From contig JAKOGI010002701.1 in the NCBI GenBank assembly GCA_029747015.1, positions 1-64,000 on the forward strand: a DNA stretch of 64,000 nt, written 5' to 3'. Position 1 is the stretch's first letter, and each line of letters opens with the position of its first letter. The notes under the pieces were generated by a model, which saw only the letters and a program-made list of their open reading frames with translations, did not search any database and had not been told where the DNA came from. A program made the translations under genes and the position numbers. Positions 59,101-64,000 of the stretch are shown piece after piece. The DNA is from Carnegiea gigantea (lineage: Eukaryota > Streptophyta > Magnoliopsida > Caryophyllales > Cactaceae).

Positions 59101-59480
59101 GATGTTTTTGGAGAGGGTGGTTTGAGAAATGGATGTGAAATGAAAGAGGAACAAAAAGCAGCAACTTTTTAAGGTTCTAATAACCAAGTAGCAGTTAAAA
59201 CCACCCTCTATGGCTACCAGGTATCAAATCATGTCATTGAGGCTTAGCGACATGTGTCAACATGCCTAATCATGCCACCACCTCAGTATTCAGTCTGGCG
59301 CCTATCCCAGTCATCTTGCTGCAACCTAGTGACAATAGAGTGACAACTTATTGCCTGCACGCGAGTATCGTCTGATGCATGCATTATACTTGACCGTACA
59401 ACATGCAAAAATAACCAACACCCTTTTAATTTTGTTTTTCAAAGCTTCCTTTTTAAGAAAAACTTTTTAAAATTTTAAAC
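56197..59480. other. Unassigned region, no recognisable gene
   Basis: The first five bases (CTCCA) may be the right target duplication of the array. A 145-codon minus-strand frame at 56254-56691 and small frames near 57932-58153 and 58790-59029 show no domain I know and no supporting context. Text around 59400-59490 ends in an A-rich run and AAGGGGAGACTGTC, which resembles a polypurine tract and an LTR start, so part of this may be another eroded retroelement. Confidence 0.45.
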
Positions 59481-59484
59481 AAGG

Positions 59485-59651
59485 GGAGACTGTCAAGTAT
59501 AAAAGTCTTAAACTGGTAAAGGCTGTCTAGCATCAAATTTTTAAACCAGTGGAGACCATCCAGCCTCAATTTTTTAAACTAGTGGAGGCTATCAAGCCTC
59601 AAGTTTTTAAACTGGTGTAGACCATCAAGTCTCAAATTTTTAAACCGGTGG
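59485..59651 (+). repeat. Short tandem repeat, about 34 bp x 5
   Basis: Units read like ACCATCAAGCCTCAA-TTTTTAAACTGGTGG, repeated about five times with variation. The array begins just after AAGGGGAG and is cut by the Tekay LTR at 59652. Confidence 0.75.
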
Positions 59652-62156
59652 TGTAGCACCCTGAATTTTCAATTCATTCTTTATTACTAATATTGACCTA
59701 TGTGGCAGCGGAAGGACCTAAATGGGGTGTTACCGTCGTATTTCCTTCATGGAAATACCAGGCTGAGTATCAACCAACAAATTAATGTAGAAGATTCATC
59801 GAATAGTACCTCAGTTTAGAGATTCCAATCACAATTACAGCAATGACTAAGCTAAAACAAAATCCATTACAAGTTCTTTTCCAAAACAACTAAGTTGATC
59901 CAAACTACAACTTAAACGATGGAGCTTCGCTCTAACTTTGGATCCCCATTCCCATGCGCATGCACTTTACTTAAAAACAAAACATTTTACACAAAAATGA
60001 GATAAACTCAATAACAAACACCCCTAACAACAAAGGTACGCACACAAATTCATTTTAAAACATTTTAAGGGTGGGGGAAACACACAACCAATTCTGATAA
60101 ACCACCTTAGTACAAAAGCCATTCAGTACTCCTCGTTTAATCAGTTTCAGTTTTTCAAGGGTGAGTGACCCAACTGGGTCTCATAGCATGTGTTTAGGTC
60201 GAGAGCAGCCGCTTAACTATAACTTAGCCTACTGTCACTCGGATGGTTACTGCTTAACTAACCCTGGCCTACCGCTTCAATGGACGGTTACTGCTAGCCT
60301 GGCCCATGCCCGTCCATAAGGAGGCACATGGCCGCTCACATGCATGCATTATACCTAGGGAAGGCTAATGGCCTTCGAATCATAAAAAGGTAAGAATTCC
60401 TCAACCTCACCCATCCAGTCAGTAATTACATGTTCAAATTAATAATATCCTTTAGTCCACATGCACAGTCCAACCCCGACCCATCCTGGTCTGAAGTATT
60501 CAATTTTTTTTTTTGGCAACTCAACCAACCTCCAACCCATACATTCACTAGTTTAATAAAATGATGAAGATGCAAATCATAAGGGGAAATCGCATCACAT
60601 ACACATGGTATAAACACCGAACCTTCACAGAACACATTCAAATATTCCTTCAATGTAAACACAATTCACATTTTTGAAGCACACTCGGGGAAGGCTTAGG
60701 GCATGCTTGTTACCTGGTAGTCCGTAACTTACGGACTCGTTTTCCCTTAGCTTAATCTAGATATCTGCACCTGGAGTCGAACAACACCTGTGTATTAGGC
60801 CCCAAACTATACGAAACACATCTCAGCCCTATCCTTTGTCTCGATTAATGTTTCTATGATTTTTAGGTCACTTTAGGGATTTCTAGCTGTAGTTAGTCCC
60901 GATTTCAGTTTTGGTCAAAATCTGGAATCAAATTCCAGAGCCCATATCTCGAGTTCCCGCTATCGAAACTTAAAGTTCTTGCCCTTTCTGGAAGTTTAGT
61001 CCGTCACCTATAATTTCTATGCTTAGTGTTTTCCTAAAATGTGTCCAACACTAGGTTGTTTTTCTCAAAGAACCGAGGCAATCACTAGCTGCCCAGATCT
61101 GGGCAGCCCTCAGTAAATTGGTCATAACTCACCCAATACAACTTCGATTTTCTTGATATTAAAACTAGATTACTCAGCACAGTCTGGCCTATCTACCGTA
61201 AAAATTTCATAATTTTTGGGATACCATACCATTATAGGTCGAATTTCAACATTAGGGTAAATTCTAGTCTCCTATCAGTGGTGTTCTGCCCAGCCAATCT
61301 ACTTCCAAAGGGGGTCTTTTTAGTCCAAATTTGCACCACGTCAAGCCACACGTCTACCGGTATGCATCCTATCGATTTCTAAGCCCCCACCAACCCAAAT
61401 TAAGCCAAAGATCGAAACTTCATTCAATAAAAAACAAAAACATCACCAAAACTTACCTTGACCCAGTTTTTGAAAATGAGTGATGGAGTTCCTTCCTACT
61501 CCCAAATCCAAGGCTGAAAATTTAAAATTCATGTTAGAAAAATCATAACTTGATCATGGGATTGCAAAGATCAAAACAAAATGAAATTTCAAAGCTTTGA
61601 TGCATAGGGTGCATGGGTGTAGGGTTTAGCCATGCATCATCACTCACCACACAACAAGGGGGTGGACGGTGGTAGTGCTCGGTAGCTGTAGGCAACTGGG
61701 CGGTGCAGGTGGCTGGGCAGCACCGATAGCGGTGAGGGGGTGAGTGAGAGAGAGTAGAGAGAGAGAGACAGCATGAACGGAGGGAGAGAGAGAATGGCAC
61801 TAGAGACAGAGAGAGCATAAAGAGAGAGAGAGGGTGAGGGGGGTGGCTGCCACCAGGGTTTTGGTGGGGGGCTCGGCTTTGAGCTAGGGTTTTAGGTTGA
61901 TGGGGTCATGTGGGCTAGGCACAGAGGGACGGGGAGTTTGAGTGAGAAAGGGAGATTAGGGTTAGGGTAAATTGGGAGGGAAAAAGAAATAAATCTCAAA
62001 AAAAATAAATTTCAAAAGAAATAAATAATTTCAACAAAATGAAAGTAAAGAAATCTCTTTTTTCTTCCAAAACTTGGCTTGACTTAGACCATGAGTCTTA
62101 AGTCAGTCCATATCAACAGTATGTCGACCCGCACTTGAATTTTTCGGGGTCTTACA
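59652..62156 (-). repeat. Tekay 3' LTR, 2.5 kb
   Basis: On the sense strand it runs from TGTAAGACCCCGAAAA to CAGGGTGCTACA. A GA-rich tract (CT on sense) lies at 61740-61835, about 320-420 nt inside. Minus-strand frames near 61543-61818 only reflect this low-complexity text. Confidence 0.85.
61740..61835 (-). promoter_or_regulatory. GA/CT tract in Tekay LTR
   Basis: Repeated GAGAGA on plus (CTCTCT on sense) sits at a distance from the LTR start similar to that in the LARD LTR. It may mark the transcription start region. Confidence 0.35.
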
Positions 62157-62173
62157 TACTACCCCACTGAAGA
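62157..62173 (-). promoter_or_regulatory. Tekay polypurine tract, copy A
   Basis: The plus strand reads TACTACCCCACTGAAGA, so sense is TCTTCAGTGGGGTAGTA directly before the LTR start TGTAAGACC. It is purine-rich, with a few pyrimidines. Confidence 0.7.
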
Positions 62174-62193
62174 AAGTTTTGTCCCCGAAACTT
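62174..62193 (-). other. Hairpin adjoining Tekay polypurine tract, copy A
   Basis: AAGTTTTG and CGAAACTT pair over 8 bp (one G-T) around loop TCCC, 17 nt from the LTR edge. Confidence 0.7.
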
Positions 62194-62228
62194 AAATGAA
62201 TTGCGACATATTCCATCATCCTGAAAAT

Positions 62229-62284
62229 GAATTTCCGGGATTTTACATACTACCCTACTTAAGAAAGTTTTGTCCCCAAAACTT
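62229..62284 (-). repeat. Duplicated LTR-end/polypurine/hairpin junction, copy B
   Basis: ATTTCCGGGATTTTACA and the following polypurine text and hairpin repeat the LTR junction (62138-62193) with an offset of 91 bp. In copy B the hairpin stem AAGTTTTG/CAAAACTT (62265-62284) is perfect. Confidence 0.75.
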
Positions 62285-62309
62285 ATACACACCTGATGAA
62301 AACAAGTAA

Positions 62310-62720
62310 GGGTATTTGTCTCGCATCTCCTGATCTGGTTCCCAGGATGCTTCTGACATCTCGTGGTTGGCCCGGAGGACCTTCACCAATGGCACCATTT
62401 TTCGACAAAATTATTTCGCCCTCCAGTTAAGGATTTGCGTAGGTTGTTGCTCATACGATAAGTCTTCTTGAAGTTGTATAGGGTTGGCCTCGATTACATG
62501 AGAGGGATCTGGGATACACTTCCGTAGCTATGACACATAGAACACATTGTGTACCCTCGGAAGCTCAGGCGGTAGTTCTAATCGATATACTACCTCCCCA
62601 ACTCATTGTATAATTGGGTATAACCCAATATACCTCGGGCTTAGCTTTTCTGCAATGCCAAACCTTGCGATTCTCTTAGTTGGGGATACCTTAAGAAACA
62701 CCTGATCTCCCACTTGAAGC
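62310..62720 (-). pseudogene. Tekay integrase C-terminus and chromodomain relic
   Basis: The minus strand reads ELQVGDQVFLKVSPTKRIAR and GIAEKLSPRYIGLYPI (GPY/F module), then VYRLELPPELPRVHNVFYVS and a chromodomain block with PIQLQEDLSYEQQPTQIL, LVKVLRANHEMSEASWEPDQ and MRDKYP. Chromodomains of this clade guide integration to heterochromatin. Stops interrupt it at about three sites (for example after PIIQ, YVS and NWRAK). Confidence 0.75.
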
Positions 62721-62889
62721 TCTAAAGGCCTATGCCTTCAGTCGGCGTAACTCTTCTGGCGGCTCTAAGCAGCTCTCCTTCGGTCCTGAATCACTCGAAT
62801 CTTGTCAATGGTAGCTTGAATTAATTCAGGTTCGACGGTAAGGACCTCCTCGATTTCTTGTCAGCAGAGTGGAGATCTGCACCTTCTCC

Positions 62890-63345
62890 CATATAACATC
62901 TCGTACGGGGCCGTCTTAATGCTTGCATGGTAACTATTGTTATAGGAGAATTCGATTAGTACCAGCTATTCATCCCAAACTTTATTGAAGTCCATGGTAT
63001 AAGCTCTCAACGTATCTTCCAGTGTCTAAATAGTTCACTCAGTTTGCCTATCCATAGTCGGACGGAAAGCAGTACTTAAATGTAACAACGTTCCAAACAC
63101 CTCCTGTAACTTTTGCTAAAAACACGACTGGAACCTAGTGTCCCGATCCAACACTATAGAGCTAGGTACTCCGTATAACCTAACTATCTGCTCCAGGTAT
63201 GCTTGGGCCAGCTGGTCTAGAGTCCAAGAATTCCTCATAGCTATAAAGTGTGCCGTCTTGGTGAGTCTGTCCACTATAACCCAGATTGCATTATTCTTCT
63301 TCTGAGTCAGAGGTAAGCCGACCACGAAATCCATGGATACTGAAT
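62890..63345 (-). pseudogene. Tekay integrase catalytic core relic
   Basis: The open part 63116-63334 reads MDFVVGLPLTQKKNNAIWVI, VDRLTKTAHFIAMRNSWTLD and then EQIVRLYGVPSSIVLDRDTR. Asp in MDF and in LDRD correspond to the first two catalytic residues. Further left, after stops, the text continues KLQEVFGTLLHLSTAFRPTM, then DRQTE with the catalytic Glu, and [20 protein letters not shown]. Stops sit at positions usually holding Arg and Gln, so the core is nearly complete in sequence but not translatable. Confidence 0.82.
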
Positions 63346-63439
63346 CCCACTTCTACTCGGGGATGTCCAATGGTTGCTGCAGTCTTGCCGGCCGTTGGCG
63401 TTTAATCTTCACTTGTTGATAGGTCAAGCACTTCACTAC

Positions 63440-63660
63440 ATAGTCGGCTACCTCCTGCTTCATTGTGCTCCACCAGAACGTTTGCTTAAGATCCTTAAAC
63501 AGTTTATTCCCCCTGGGTGTGTAGAGTGTAGAGTATTGTGACCTTCATCCAAAATCATCTGCTTAAGCTCTTCCACTGCGGGGACACACACCCGATTGTG
63601 GAACCTTATAGTACTGTCCTCATGGATCATGAACCCAGGCACTTTCCCCACCAATATGTC
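63440..63660 (-). pseudogene. Tekay integrase zinc-binding domain relic
   Basis: The frame 63460-63654 reads MVGKVPGFMIHEDSTIRFHN, RVCVPAVEELKQMILDEGHN and THPGGINCLRILSKRS. H...H of the H2C2 finger is present (EGHN and STHPGG). The two cysteines follow in a shifted frame to the left. It lies directly upstream of the core in the sense direction. Confidence 0.75.
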
Positions 63661-63799
63661 CTCCCTAATCTATTCCAGTTGAGAGTCCGTAGCCTATACT
63701 ACACGAATTTTCTCTATAAGAGTTGGCTGCGCTTCCATAGCATAGAGCATAGACTTCGTTGCCGGGGTTGTTACGTTAAGCTCCATTTTTCAGAACTCC

Positions 63800-64000
63800 T
63801 TACACAAGTCGACGGGCAACTCGAACAGGCAGTTTAGCGTCAGGTATGATCGACGACACAGGGCATCTGCCACTACGTTTGCCTTCCTTGGATTGTACTG
63901 AAAGTGGATGTCGTAGTCCTTCAGGAACTCCAGCCACCTCGTCTGCCTCAGATGTAGGTCTTTTTACGAGAAGAGGTATTTTAGACTCTGGTGGTCAGTG
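63800..64000 (-). pseudogene. Tekay RNase H relic (partial, window edge)
   Basis: The minus strand from the window edge reads TDHQSLKYLFS, then [35 protein letters not shown] and [17 protein letters not shown]. This is the end of gypsy RNase H (usual form: [30 protein letters not shown]). RT should follow beyond 64000. One stop lies where a residue between LFS and KDL is expected. Confidence 0.8.

Larger units (their letters stand above)
59652..64000 (-). mobile_element. Tekay/Del-like chromovirus, truncated by window edge
   Basis: The element has its 3' LTR (59652-62156) on the left and integrase, chromodomain and RNase H text on minus to the window edge. The 5' LTR, gag, protease and RT would lie beyond 64000. 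The LTR ends are TG...CA (plus strand TGTAGCACCCTG...GTCTTACA). Coding is better preserved than in the other gypsy relics but has stops, mostly where Trp, Gln or Arg codons are usual. The left flanking five bases are GGTGG; a matching copy should follow the 5' LTR. Confidence 0.88.

Noticed and set aside
61543..61818. 91-codon minus-strand frame rich in Ser and Leu
   Set aside because: It is a translation of the CT-rich tract of the Tekay LTR, a low-complexity artefact.

Overview
This window looks like a stretch of a large plant nuclear genome that consists almost entirely of transposable elements in different stages of decay. The evidence for a plant is the set of families seen: Ty3/gypsy chromoviruses (Tekay/Del-like and CRM/Reina-like), Tat/Ogre-type gypsy elements, a SIRE/Maximus-like Copia LTR, a TRIM, a LARD, a plant-mobile-domain (PMD) relic and an integrated plant pararetrovirus. 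I found no convincing intact host gene, no rRNA, no tRNA gene and no CRISPR array. The species cannot be named from the sequence. Long open frames are rare because most coding relics carry stops and frameshifts.

Layout, left to right. 1-50 is an (AC)n microsatellite. 841-6660 is an endogenous caulimovirid (+) with relics of coat protein and zinc knuckle, movement protein, aspartic protease and RT-RNase H in that order, ending in a TATA box and poly(A) signal. 7085-8915 is probably the 3' end and LTR of a SIRE-like Copia element. About 8916-11810 is a PMD pseudogene with intron-like breaks. About 13640-19150 is a decayed Tat/Ogre gypsy element (-). About 20870-38640 holds a second Tat/Ogre-like relic (+) split by two later insertions: a 2.6 kb solo LTR (22115-24689, perfect TSD ATGAA) and a 12 kb composite (24740-36717, TSD GGAAT). 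The composite is a tandem TRIM (three LTRs) joined almost seamlessly to a LARD with two 4.2 kb LTRs and a 2.8 kb non-coding interior.

38644-56196 is a head-to-tail array of one chromovirus family (-): four LTRs alternating with three gag-pol interiors, with a degraded 5-bp target duplication only at the outer edges. 56197-59480 has nothing I recognise. 59485-59651 is a short tandem repeat interrupted by a Tekay/Del-like chromovirus (-), whose 3' LTR (59652-62156), chromodomain, integrase and part of RNase H reach the right edge of the window.

The most interesting observations are: (1) the TRIM-LARD composite, which shares one target-site duplication and so looks like a single insertion of a chimeric element; (2) a short hairpin 16-17 nt from the LTR edge next to the polypurine tract, kept in the non-coding LARD, in both copies of the Tekay junction and in the CRM-like array, with different stem sequences that still pair; (3) the four-LTR/three-interior array; and (4) the coat-movement-protease-RT order in the pararetrovirus relic. 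All domain calls come from reading motifs by eye; no database search or alignment was run.
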